DNA of 64,000 nt from Actinomadura sp. J1-007 (GTDB taxonomy: Bacteria; Actinomycetota; Actinomycetes; Streptosporangiales; Streptosporangiaceae), in contig NZ_WING01000001.1 of NCBI RefSeq assembly GCF_009793335.1, positions 620,001 through 684,000 of the forward strand, in the 5' to 3' direction. Each line of letters opens with the position of its first letter. The stretch's first letter is position 1. Position numbers and translations under genes: made by a program. Below are positions 47,579 to 56,088 of the stretch, piece by piece. The notes beneath the pieces are model-generated. The model was given only the letters and a program-made list of their open reading frames with translations, had not been told where the DNA came from and made no database searches.

Positions 47579-49186
47579 ATGGCTGGAGTCGAAGGTGTTG
47601 AGGTCACCGGCCCCCTCCACGAGCGGTACGACGAGATCCTGACGCCTGGAGCGCTCGGCCTGCTCGCCGCCCTTCAGCGCGAGCTGGGCGGACGGCGCAA
47701 GGAACTGCTGCGCGCACGCGCCGAACGCCAGGAACGTCTGTCGGCGGGCGGCACGCTCGATTTCCTCCCGGAGACCGCGGCGGTCCGCGCGGACGAGACG
47801 TGGCGGGTCGCGCCCCCGGCGCCGGGCCTGGAGGACCGCCGCGTCGAGATCACCGGGCCCACCGACCGGAAGATGACGATCAACGCGCTGAACTCGGGCG
47901 CGAAGGTGTGGCTGGCCGACTTCGAGGACGCCAACACGCCGCTGTGGACGAACATGGTCGAGGGCCAGCTCAACCTGCGCGACGCCCTCGACCGCACGAT
48001 CGACTTCACCGACCCGAAGAGCGGCAAGTCCTACGCGCTCAAGGACGACGGGGAACTGGCGACGATCGTCGTGCGCCCGCGCGGGTGGCACATGGAGGAG
48101 AAGCACGTCCTCGTGGACGGCGAGCCGATGTCGGGCTCGCTGTTCGACTTCGGGCTCTACCTGTTCCACAGCGGGCGCCGCCAGCTCGACAAGGGCAAGG
48201 GGCCGTACTTCTACCTGCCCAAGATGGAGAGCCACCTTGAGGCACGGCTCTGGAACGACGCGTTCAACCTCGCCCAGGACGCCCTGGAGATCCCGCGCGG
48301 CACGGTCCGCGCGACGGTGCTGATCGAGACGATCCCGGCCGCGTTCGAGATGGAGGAGATCCTCTACGAGCTGCGCGACCACTCCGCGGGCCTGAACGCG
48401 GGCCGCTGGGACTACCTGTTCTCGGTGATCAAGAAGTTCCGGGACCGGGGCGCGGAGTTCGTGCTGCCGGAGCGGAACGCGATCACGATGACCGCGCCGT
48501 TCATGCGCGCCTACACCGAGCTGCTGGTGCGCACGTGCCACAAGCGCGGCGCGCACGCGATCGGCGGCATGGCCGCGTTCATCCCGTCCCGCCGGGACGA
48601 GGCGGTCAACAAGGTCGCGCTGGAGAAGGTGCGGGCCGACAAGACCCGCGAGTCGAGCGACGGGTTCGACGGCTCCTGGGTCGCGCACCCCGACCTCGTC
48701 CCGGTCTGCCGCGAGGTGTTCGACAGCGTGCTCGGCGACAAGCCGAACCAGCGCGACCGGCTCCGCGAGGACGTCAAGGTCTCGGCCGCCGACCTGCTCG
48801 ACGTGGCCGCGACGCCCGGCGACATCACCGAGGCGGGCCTGCGCGGCAACGTCGACGTCGCGCTGCGCTACCTGGCCACCTGGCTGGACGGGGCGGGCGC
48901 GGTCGCGATCCACAACCTGATGGAGGACGCCGCGACGGCGGAGATCTCCCGCTCGCAGGTGTGGCAGTGGATCTACAACGGCGTCGAGCTGAAGAACGGC
49001 CCGAAGGTCACCAAGGAGCTGGTGGAGCGGATCCTGGACGAGGAGCTGGCGGGCATCCGCGCCGAACTCGGCGAGTCGTTCAACGAACCGCGCTACAACC
49101 AGGCTGTGACCCTCTTCAAGGAGGTCACGCTGGCGGACGAGTACTCCGAGTTCCTCACGACGCCCGCCTACGAGCAGATGCCGTAG
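47579..49186 (+). CDS. aceB: Malate synthase A
   Basis: A 535-residue malate synthase of the A type, condensing glyoxylate with acetyl-CoA to malate. Blocks include [55 protein letters not shown] with the catalytic region, [15 protein letters not shown], and [19 protein letters not shown] at the C-terminus. AAAGGGCAGG precedes the ATG. A strong hairpin follows. Isocitrate lyase is not in the window; the glycolate oxidase genes downstream supply the other source of glyoxylate. Confidence 0.97.
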   Translation: MAGVEGVEVTGPLHERYDEILTPGALGLLAALQRELGGRRKELLRARAERQERLSAGGTLDFLPETAAVRADETWRVAPPAPGLEDRRVEITGPTDRKMTINALNSGAKVWLADFEDANTPLWTNMVEGQLNLRDALDRTIDFTDPKSGKSYALKDDGELATIVVRPRGWHMEEKHVLVDGEPMSGSLFDFGLYLFHSGRRQLDKGKGPYFYLPKMESHLEARLWNDAFNLAQDALEIPRGTVRATVLIETIPAAFEMEEILYELRDHSAGLNAGRWDYLFSVIKKFRDRGAEFVLPERNAITMTAPFMRAYTELLVRTCHKRGAHAIGGMAAFIPSRRDEAVNKVALEKVRADKTRESSDGFDGSWVAHPDLVPVCREVFDSVLGDKPNQRDRLREDVKVSAADLLDVAATPGDITEAGLRGNVDVALRYLATWLDGAGAVAIHNLMEDAATAEISRSQVWQWIYNGVELKNGPKVTKELVERILDEELAGIRAELGESFNEPRYNQAVTLFKEVTLADEYSEFLTTPAYEQMP

Positions 49187-49209
49187 GGCACAGGCGGGGC
49201 TCCCATCCG

Positions 49210-49245
49210 GGGCCCCGTGCCGGAGCTCTCTCCGGCACGGGGCCC
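49210..49245 (+). terminator. aceB terminator
   Basis: A perfect 16-bp stem (49210-49225 with 49230-49245) and a CTCT loop begin 24 bases after the aceB stop. It separates aceB from glcDEF. Confidence 0.85.
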
Positions 49246-49394
49246 TCTGCGGCGGACGAGTTCCACACGCGAAGTGCGCAGCGCGGCGCGTGCGCGGGCG
49301 GGGTGTGCCGACGCGCGCGTGCGCGGGCGGCCGCAGCCGTGAGGCGCGTGATCGAGGCCGGGCCATAGAGAGGCGGGCGTGGAATGGTGGTGCC

Positions 49395-50843
49395 ATGAGC
49401 GAAGTACTCGCGCGGCTGGCCGAACGGTTCGCGCGGCTGCTGGGGCCGGACTCCGTCATCACCGATCCGGTGCGGCTGCGCACGTACGAGTGCGACGGGC
49501 TCACCAACCATCGCGCGTCGCCCGGACTGGTCGTCCTGCCCGACACCGCCGAGCAGATCGCCGAGATCGTGCGCGCGTGCGCCGCCGAGGGCGTCCCGTA
49601 CGTGGCGCGCGGGTCCGGAACGGGCCTGTCCGGCGGTGCCCTGCCCCGCACCGACGGGGTGCTCGTCGTCACCGCGCGCATGCGGCGCGTCCTCGACATC
49701 GACATCCCGAACCGGCGGGCGGTGGTCGAGCCCGGCGTCATCAACCTGGACGTGACGCGCGCCGTCCGCCCGTACGGCTACTACTTCGCGCCCGACCCGT
49801 CCAGCCAGCAGATCTGCTCGGTCGGCGGGAACGTGGCGGAGAACTCCGGCGGCGCGCACTGCCTGAAGTACGGCTTCACCGCGCACCACGTGCTGGCGTG
49901 CGAGGTCGTGACGCCGGACGGCGAGCTGGTGGAGCTGACCGCCGACGGGCCCGGCTACGACCTGCTGGGGGTGTTCGTCGGCGCGGAGGGCACGCTCGGC
50001 ATCGCCACCAAGATCACCGTACGGCTGACGCGCGTGCCGGAGACCGTGCAGACGCTGCTGGCGGCGTTCGGGTCGATCGAGGCGGGCGGCACGGCGGTCT
50101 CGGAGATCATCGGCGCGGGCGTCGTCCCGGCGGCGATCGAGATGATGGACGCGCTGTCGATCGAGGCCGCCGAGGCGGCGGTGCGCTGCGAGTACCCGCC
50201 GGGCGCGGGCGCGGTGCTGATCGTCGAGCTGGACGGGCCGCGGGCCGAGGTCGGGGCGCAGTTCGCCGAGGTGGAGCGGCTGTGCCGGGACGCGGGCGCG
50301 TTCGAGGTCCGCATCGCGGCGGACGACGCGGAGCGCGCGCTGATCTGGAAGGGCCGAAAGTCGGCGTTCGCGGCGGTGGGCCGGATCAGCCCCGCCTACC
50401 TGGTGCAGGACGGCGTGATCCCGCGGACGTCGCTGCCGGGGGTGCTGGCGAGCATCGACCGGCTGTCGGCGGAGTCGGGCGTCCGCGTCGCCAACGTCTT
50501 CCACGCGGGCGACGGGAACCTGCATCCGCTGGTGCTGTTCGACGACGCCGAGCCTGGCGCCGCCGAACGAGCCGAGGAGGTCTCGGGCCGGATCCTCGAC
50601 CTGTGCATCGAGAACGGCGGTTCCATCACGGGCGAGCACGGCGTCGGGGTCGACAAGGCCCGTTACATGCCGCGGATGTTCACCGACACCGATCTCGACA
50701 CGATGCAGATGGTCCGCTGCGGATTCGATCCCGCGGGCCTGTGCAATCCGGGCAAGGTCTTCCCGACGCCTCGCCTCTGCGGCGAGGTTCCGGGGGTCAG
50801 GAAGGGCCCGCCCCCGTACGAGGGAAAGGCGGAGCTGTTCTGA
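49395..50843 (+). CDS. glcD: Glycolate oxidase subunit GlcD
   Basis: A 482-residue FAD-linked oxidase. The PCMH-type FAD domain carries VARGSGTGLSGGALP and CSVGGNVAENSGGAHCLKYG; the C-terminal FAD-oxidase domain carries NVFHAGDGNLHPLVLFD and NGGSITGEHGVGVDKARYMP. It oxidises glycolate (possibly also D-lactate) to glyoxylate together with GlcE and GlcF. I chose the ATG at 49395. The stop overlaps the glcE ATG as TGATG, so the three genes are translationally coupled. Confidence 0.93.
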   Translation: MSEVLARLAERFARLLGPDSVITDPVRLRTYECDGLTNHRASPGLVVLPDTAEQIAEIVRACAAEGVPYVARGSGTGLSGGALPRTDGVLVVTARMRRVLDIDIPNRRAVVEPGVINLDVTRAVRPYGYYFAPDPSSQQICSVGGNVAENSGGAHCLKYGFTAHHVLACEVVTPDGELVELTADGPGYDLLGVFVGAEGTLGIATKITVRLTRVPETVQTLLAAFGSIEAGGTAVSEIIGAGVVPAAIEMMDALSIEAAEAAVRCEYPPGAGAVLIVELDGPRAEVGAQFAEVERLCRDAGAFEVRIAADDAERALIWKGRKSAFAAVGRISPAYLVQDGVIPRTSLPGVLASIDRLSAESGVRVANVFHAGDGNLHPLVLFDDAEPGAAERAEEVSGRILDLCIENGGSITGEHGVGVDKARYMPRMFTDTDLDTMQMVRCGFDPAGLCNPGKVFPTPRLCGEVPGVRKGPPPYEGKAELF

Positions 50844-52080
50844 TGCCCACACCGCTCCCACCGGGCGTTCTGAAGGCGCTGGCGAAGGTCTGCGGCGACG
50901 TGCGGCCGGGCGAGCCGGAGGAGGGCGTCCTCGGCGTCGTTCCCGGGGCCGTGGCCGCGCCGTCCAGCGTCGCGGAGGCCGCCGAGGTCATGCGCGTCGC
51001 CGCCGAACGGGAACTGGCCGTCGTCCCGCGCGGCGGGGAGACGCGGCTCGACTGGGGCGCGCCGCCCGCGCTCTGCGATCTGCTGGTCGACACGCACCGG
51101 CTGGACCGGGTAGTCGAGCACGCCGCCGGGGATCTGGTGGTGAAGGCGGAGGCCGGCCTGACGATGGAGCGTTTGGCCGACGTCCTCGCCGAGCGCCGTC
51201 AGCGCCTCGCCCTCGACACACCGCTGGCGGGCTCCACGGTCGGCGGAACGGTGGCGACGGGCGCCGCCGGGCCGCTGCGCCTGCTGTACGGCGCGCCGCG
51301 CGACCTGGTCATCGGGCTGACGGTGGTCCGCGCCGACGGGAAGGTCGCCCGTTCCGGTGGGAAAGTGGTCAAGAACGTGGCCGGGTACGACCTCGGCCGG
51401 TTGTTCTGCGGTTCGGCCGGGACACTGGGGCTGATCGCGGAGGTCACATTCCGGTTGCATCCGGTGCCGCCCGCGCGCGCGTACGTGACGAGCGGCCCGC
51501 TGGGCCCGATCAGGCGCACGACGCCGTTCAGGCGGTGTTGCACTCCCCCATCGCACCGAGCGCCGTCGAGGTGCTCGCTCTCGCGCCGCCGGGCTGCACG
51601 GTCTGCGTTCTGCTGGAGGGCGTTCCCGACGGCGTCGCGGCGCGTTCGGCGACCGCGCGGGAACTGTTGGGCTCGGAGGCGCGGATTTCGGAGGAGCCGC
51701 CGGAGGGCTGGGGGGCCTATCCGGACGGTACGACACTGCTCGACGTCGCCGCTCCTCCGGCGGCGCTCTCGCGGCTGCTCACCGAACTCGCCTCCGGCGG
51801 CCGGGCGAGCCCTTCGGCGTCGTGGAGCGCGGCAGGGCGCGGCTACGTGGGCCTGCCCGCGGAGACGACCCCCGAAGCCGCCGCCGCGATGCTCGCCTCG
51901 CTGCGCGACGTCCTGGCCCGGCACCGCGGAACGGCCGTGGTCTGCTACGCGCCCGAGGGCGTACGGGAGGCGGTCGATCTCTGGGGCCCGGTGCCGGCGG
52001 CGGGCCTCATGCGGCGGGTCAAGGACCAGTTCGACCCGGGGCACCGCCTGTCCCCCGGGCGTTTCGTCGGAGGGATCTGA
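50843..52080 (+). CDS. glcE: Glycolate oxidase subunit GlcE, frameshifted
   Basis: A FAD-binding subunit of about 412 residues when joined. The first part has VVPRGGETRLDWGAPP, TPLAGSTVGGTVATGAAGP, ARSGGKVVKNVAGYDLGRLF and GSAGTLGLIAEVTFRLHP. The second part, in another frame, runs from DAVQAVLHSPIAPSAVEVL to VKDQFDPGHRLSPGRFVGG. One extra C in GGGCCCGAT near 51503-51507 joins them as GPDQAHDAVQAVLHS. Both ends overlap neighbours as TGATG. As written it would yield a truncated protein without the C-terminal end. Confidence 0.85.
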
Positions 52081-53480
52081 TGACCGCGCAGAACGAACTC
52101 CCCGACCCCCCGCACGCGCACGAGCCCCCACACACGCACGAGCCCGCACACACGCACGCGGACGAACCGCAGCACGCGGCGCAGGGCGACTTCTCCCGGC
52201 TGCTGGACGACTGCGTTCACTGCGGCTTCTGCCTGCCCACCTGCCCCACGTACGTGCTGTGGGGTGAGGAGATGGACTCCCCGCGCGGACGCATCCATCT
52301 CATGCGGCAGCACGAGGAGGGCGCGCCGCTGAGCCTGCCGATGGTCGAGCATTTCGACCGCTGCCTGGGATGCATGGCGTGCGTGACGTCGTGCCCGTCG
52401 GGAGTCCAGTACGACAAGCTGATCGAGACCACGCGGGCCGAGGTCGAGCGCGAACACCCCCGTTCCCCCAAGGAGCGCGCGATACGCGAGGCCGTTTTCC
52501 GGCTGTTCCCCTACCCTCGCCGTCTGCACGCCCTGCGCGGCCCGCTGCGCGCGTACCAGAAGACCGGTCTGGAACGGCTCGTCCGTCGAAGCGGCGTGCT
52601 GGAACGCCTGTCCCCGTCCCTCGCGGCGATGGAACGGCTCGCGCCTCCCCTAGGCAAGGCACCTCGGCTGCCGGAACGCGTCGCGGCACGCGGCGGGGAA
52701 CGCCGCGCCACGGTCGGAATGCTCACCGGCTGCGTTCAGCGCGAGTTCTTCCCTGGCGTGAACGCGGCCACGGCCCGCGTTCTGGCGCTGGAGGGCTGCG
52801 ACGTGGTCATCCCCAAGGCCCAGGGCTGCTGCGGGGCGCTGTCCCTGCACTCGGGCCGCCAGGACGAGGCGCGCGCCTTCGCCCGACGGACGGTCGAGGC
52901 GTTCGAGGCCGTGGACGTGATCGTGGTGAATGCGGCGGGCTGCGGCTCGGCGATGAAGGAGTACGAGTCGCTGCTCGCGGACGATCCGGCCTGGGCCCGG
53001 CGGGCGGCGGCGCTGTCGGCGAAGACCCGGGACCTCGCGGAGTTCCTCGTCGAGCTCGGCCCGCGCGCGCCGCGCCGTCCGCTGCCCGTCACCGTCGCCT
53101 ACCACGACGCCTGCCACCTCTCCCACGGCCAGGGCGTCCGCGACCAGCCCCGCGCGCTGCTGGCGGCGATCCCGGAGCTGACGGTGCGGGAGATCTCCTC
53201 GCCCGACGTGTGCTGCGGGTCGGCCGGGACGTACAACATCTTCCAGCCGGAGGCGGCGGCCGAGCTCGGCGACCGGAAGGCGGGCGACGTCCGCGTCACG
53301 GAGGCGGAGCTGCTCGTCGCGGCCAATCCCGGCTGCTCGATGCAGATCGCCACGGCGCTCGGACGGCAGGGCGCCTCGATCGCCGTCGCACACACGGCGG
53401 AGGTCCTCGACGCGTCCCTGCGCGGCCGGCCCGCGTCGGCGCTCCGTGGGCGCGGCGGGCCCGGTGGCCGCGCTTCGTGA
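52080..53480 (+). CDS. glcF: Glycolate oxidase iron-sulphur subunit GlcF
   Basis: A 466-residue electron-transfer subunit. Two 4Fe-4S motifs (CVHCGFCLPTCPTY near residue 44 and CLGCMACVTSCPSG near residue 97) are followed by two CCG domains (GCCGALSLHSG, VCCGSAGTYN), which pass electrons to the quinone pool. The first ~35 residues are rich in His, Pro and Glu (HAHEPPHTHEPAHTHADE), which is unusual and could bind metal. The ATG overlaps the glcE stop. A hairpin follows the gene. Confidence 0.93.
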   Translation: MTAQNELPDPPHAHEPPHTHEPAHTHADEPQHAAQGDFSRLLDDCVHCGFCLPTCPTYVLWGEEMDSPRGRIHLMRQHEEGAPLSLPMVEHFDRCLGCMACVTSCPSGVQYDKLIETTRAEVEREHPRSPKERAIREAVFRLFPYPRRLHALRGPLRAYQKTGLERLVRRSGVLERLSPSLAAMERLAPPLGKAPRLPERVAARGGERRATVGMLTGCVQREFFPGVNAATARVLALEGCDVVIPKAQGCCGALSLHSGRQDEARAFARRTVEAFEAVDVIVVNAAGCGSAMKEYESLLADDPAWARRAAALSAKTRDLAEFLVELGPRAPRRPLPVTVAYHDACHLSHGQGVRDQPRALLAAIPELTVREISSPDVCCGSAGTYNIFQPEAAAELGDRKAGDVRVTEAELLVAANPGCSMQIATALGRQGASIAVAHTAEVLDASLRGRPASALRGRGGPGGRAS

Positions 53481-53516
53481 ACCACTGACCTGCTATTTCC
53501 GCCTATTTCCTGCAAT

Positions 53517-53540
53517 GGGGCACCGCGTCACCGGTGCCCC
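53517..53540 (+). terminator. glcDEF terminator
   Basis: GGGGCACCG (53517-53525) and CGGTGCCCC (53532-53540) form a perfect 9-bp stem, 37 bases after the glcF stop. Confidence 0.65.
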
Positions 53541-53623
53541 GGGTGTCCTGTATCGTGGCCAGCCCTGAAAGACAGGGCGCGCTTACTGAGCCTGAAGGGG
53601 CCCGAGGGAGCACGGGGAACACG

Positions 53624-54361
53624 ATGTCCAACAGCCACCGTTCACACCGCCGCCGCAAGAAGAGCAGCGCCGGGAAGCTCGGCCTCGCCGGAGCCCTCAC
53701 CGGTGCCGTCGGGATCGCGGCGGTGGCCGCCGGGATCGCCGTCCTGCGGCCCGACGGCGACGACGGCGGCAAGTCGGCCCCGCCGTCGCTGTCCAGCCAG
53801 AGCGGGCAGGGGGAGGCCGGGGACGCGGGTCCGGCCCTCGCCCAGAAGCCCGCGACCGGCCCGGCGCAGCAGTTCAGCACGCCCGAGGGCTACGGATACG
53901 ACCTCGCGGCCGTCAAGACCGGTACGGACGACCATCCGCTGAACGGCAGCAAACCGCCGCCGTCGGGGATGTCGTACGCCTACGCCGAATACGTGCTGAC
54001 CAACAACCAGCGGCGTCCCGTCCTGCTCCAGTTCCCCGCCGACCTGTTCATGCCGCTGTCCACGGTGCCGAAGGAGTCCCGCGACCGCTGCATGCCGCAG
54101 CCGGGCATCCCGTCCAGCATGTGCACGCTGCCCAACCACTCCCGGCTCACCGCCCGGCTGAACGGCAGCAAGGCCCCGTTCAAGGACTCCGGCGACACGA
54201 TGATGCCCGCCGGCGCGTCGTACCTGGTGCGGGTCGCCGTCGACATGCCCGTCAAGAACGACCTGTCGGCGGACGATCTGAAGCTGTACGTGTGGGAGGC
54301 CCGCTTCACCAGCGACCGCAAGGGCATCGAACTCGCCCTTCCGACGGACCAGCCCCACTGA
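53624..54361 (+). CDS. Exported or membrane-anchored protein of unknown function
   Basis: A 245-residue protein with a basic start (NSHRSHRRRKKSSAGKLG), one hydrophobic segment (LAGALTGAVGIAAVAAGIAV) and an exported domain of about 170 residues containing YAYAEYVLTNNQRRPVLLQF and YLVRVAVDMPVKNDLSADD. Two cysteines (RCMPQPG, SMCTLPN) may pair. I recognise no family. The leader has a TATCGT box (53551) and a small hairpin at 53562-53578. It converges on the ABC operon. Confidence 0.75.
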   Translation: MSNSHRSHRRRKKSSAGKLGLAGALTGAVGIAAVAAGIAVLRPDGDDGGKSAPPSLSSQSGQGEAGDAGPALAQKPATGPAQQFSTPEGYGYDLAAVKTGTDDHPLNGSKPPPSGMSYAYAEYVLTNNQRRPVLLQFPADLFMPLSTVPKESRDRCMPQPGIPSSMCTLPNHSRLTARLNGSKAPFKDSGDTMMPAGASYLVRVAVDMPVKNDLSADDLKLYVWEARFTSDRKGIELALPTDQPH

Positions 54362-54390
54362 CGGCCCGTCCGCACGGTTCCCCCCTGGCG

Positions 54391-56088
54391 CTACCCCGAT
54401 GCGAAGCCGATGTCCTGATAGGACGGCTCCAGGAAACCGCACGCGCCGAAGTTCGCGAGCGTGGAACGGGCCGCGACGAGCTGCGGGCGCTGGTAGAGGG
54501 GCAGAACGGTCGCGAGCTGCCAGATCAGCCGGTCCGCCTCGTTCACCAGTTGCCGCGCCCGCGCAGGATCGACCTCGGTGATGGCGCGGTCCATCGCCGC
54601 GTCGATCGCGGCCGTTCCGGTGCGCGAGTAGTTCTGCTGGATGCCGTCCTCGCGCGGGCGCGCGAACACCGACCTCAGCGGCGACACCGGGAACGACGTG
54701 CCGAGCCAGGAGAACGGCACGATGTCGTAGTCACCCGGCGTCACGTACCGGTCGAAGAGGTCGTCCGTGGGGACGGGCACGATATCGACCCGTACACCCA
54801 CCTTCTCCAGCAGCGCCCGCGTCAGCTCCCCCTCCTGCTTGCTGCCAGGCACGCTGGAAGGGACGACGAACCGCAACGCCAGCGTCCGCCCGTCCTTCCG
54901 CCGGTACTTCCCGTCAGGAACCCATCCCGCCTCGTCCAGCAGGCGCCGCGCCCGCTCGGGGTCGTACGAGCCGAGCGCGCCGGAGTTGTCCTGGTAGCCC
55001 TCCTGGGTGTTGACGTAGAAGTGGTTGCCGAGGGGCTGCGGGGCCCAGCCGAGGTCGGCCAGGTCCGACCGCGCGACGGCGCGGCGGTCGATGGCGAGCA
55101 TCACGGCCCGCCGCACGCGCGGGTCGGCGAGGAACGGCGCGGCGGCGTTGAACGTGAAGTGCCGCCAGTCCGGCCCGCCCGCCCGTCGGATCTCGGCGCC
55201 GGGCACCCGTTTGGCGCGGCGCAGGGCGCCCGCGTCGACGCCGATGTCCATGAGGTCGACCTCCCCGTTGGCGAACGCGCCGGGCATCGCGGACGGGTCC
55301 ATCGCGCGGTAGACGATCCGGTCGAGCTTGGCCGGGCGGCCCCACCACGCCGGGTCGCGGACGACGGTGACGGTCTTGGCGGTCTGGTCGATCGCCCGAG
55401 GCCTGAACGGCCCGGCGGTGACCGGGACGCGGCCGACCCAGCCGGTGTTGAACGCCGCGGGGTCGGACGTCGTCACGGCCGGGTACAGGGGGCTGAACAG
55501 GCTGCGCCAGTCCGCGTACGCCCCGGCGAACTCGACCTTCACCTCGCGGTCGTCGGCGCCGCGGACGACGCTGCGGATCTGCCGGTATCCGGTGACGGTC
55601 GAGACCTGGAAGCGCGGATCGCGTCCCGACAGCGCGCGCGCCTGCGCGGCGAGGTCCCGGTATCCGATGGGCCTCCCGTCCGACCACCTCGCCTGCGGGT
55701 TGAGGCGGTACGTGACGACCTGGCCCGTCCTGGTCGGTACGACGCGCGCGGACACGAGATAGTCCGGAACGGGGCGCGGCACCGCCTTCTCGTCCACCCG
55801 CATCAGGTACGGCAGCATCCCCTGCACGACCTGGTCGACGACCCCCTTGCTGCCGTTGACGTGATGGAAGTTCCACTGCGCCGGGAACTCCGGCAGCGGC
55901 CACCGCAGCGTTCCGCCGACGCGGATCCGGTCGCGCGGCACCGGATTGACATCGGACGCGGGCAGTCGCCCTGCCGCGAAGCTCGCCGCGTTGCCCTGGG
56001 GCCGCCACAAGTGGCATCCGCCCGTTCCCGCGGCCGTCACGCCGCTCAGCATGACCACGGCCGCGAACGCTCCGCCGCGCCCTCTCAA
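54391..56088 (-). CDS. ABC transporter peptide-binding protein, SBP family 5
   Basis: A 565-residue extracytoplasmic solute receptor. The family 5 pattern is present: SDGRPIGYRDLAAQARAL, DPAWWGRPAKLDRIVYRAM, DPRVRRAVMLAIDRRAVAR, YDPERARRLLDEAGW. I chose the TTG at 56088, which overlaps the stop of the ATPase gene (TTGA) and has GGGGAGGG upstream. The signal segment FAAVVMLSGVTAAGTGGC ends in a poor lipobox, so lipid anchoring is likely but not certain. It is the last gene of the four-gene operon. Confidence 0.9.
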   Translation of the reverse strand: MRGRGGAFAAVVMLSGVTAAGTGGCHLWRPQGNAASFAAGRLPASDVNPVPRDRIRVGGTLRWPLPEFPAQWNFHHVNGSKGVVDQVVQGMLPYLMRVDEKAVPRPVPDYLVSARVVPTRTGQVVTYRLNPQARWSDGRPIGYRDLAAQARALSGRDPRFQVSTVTGYRQIRSVVRGADDREVKVEFAGAYADWRSLFSPLYPAVTTSDPAAFNTGWVGRVPVTAGPFRPRAIDQTAKTVTVVRDPAWWGRPAKLDRIVYRAMDPSAMPGAFANGEVDLMDIGVDAGALRRAKRVPGAEIRRAGGPDWRHFTFNAAAPFLADPRVRRAVMLAIDRRAVARSDLADLGWAPQPLGNHFYVNTQEGYQDNSGALGSYDPERARRLLDEAGWVPDGKYRRKDGRTLALRFVVPSSVPGSKQEGELTRALLEKVGVRVDIVPVPTDDLFDRYVTPGDYDIVPFSWLGTSFPVSPLRSVFARPREDGIQQNYSRTGTAAIDAAMDRAITEVDPARARQLVNEADRLIWQLATVLPLYQRPQLVAARSTLANFGACGFLEPSYQDIGFASG

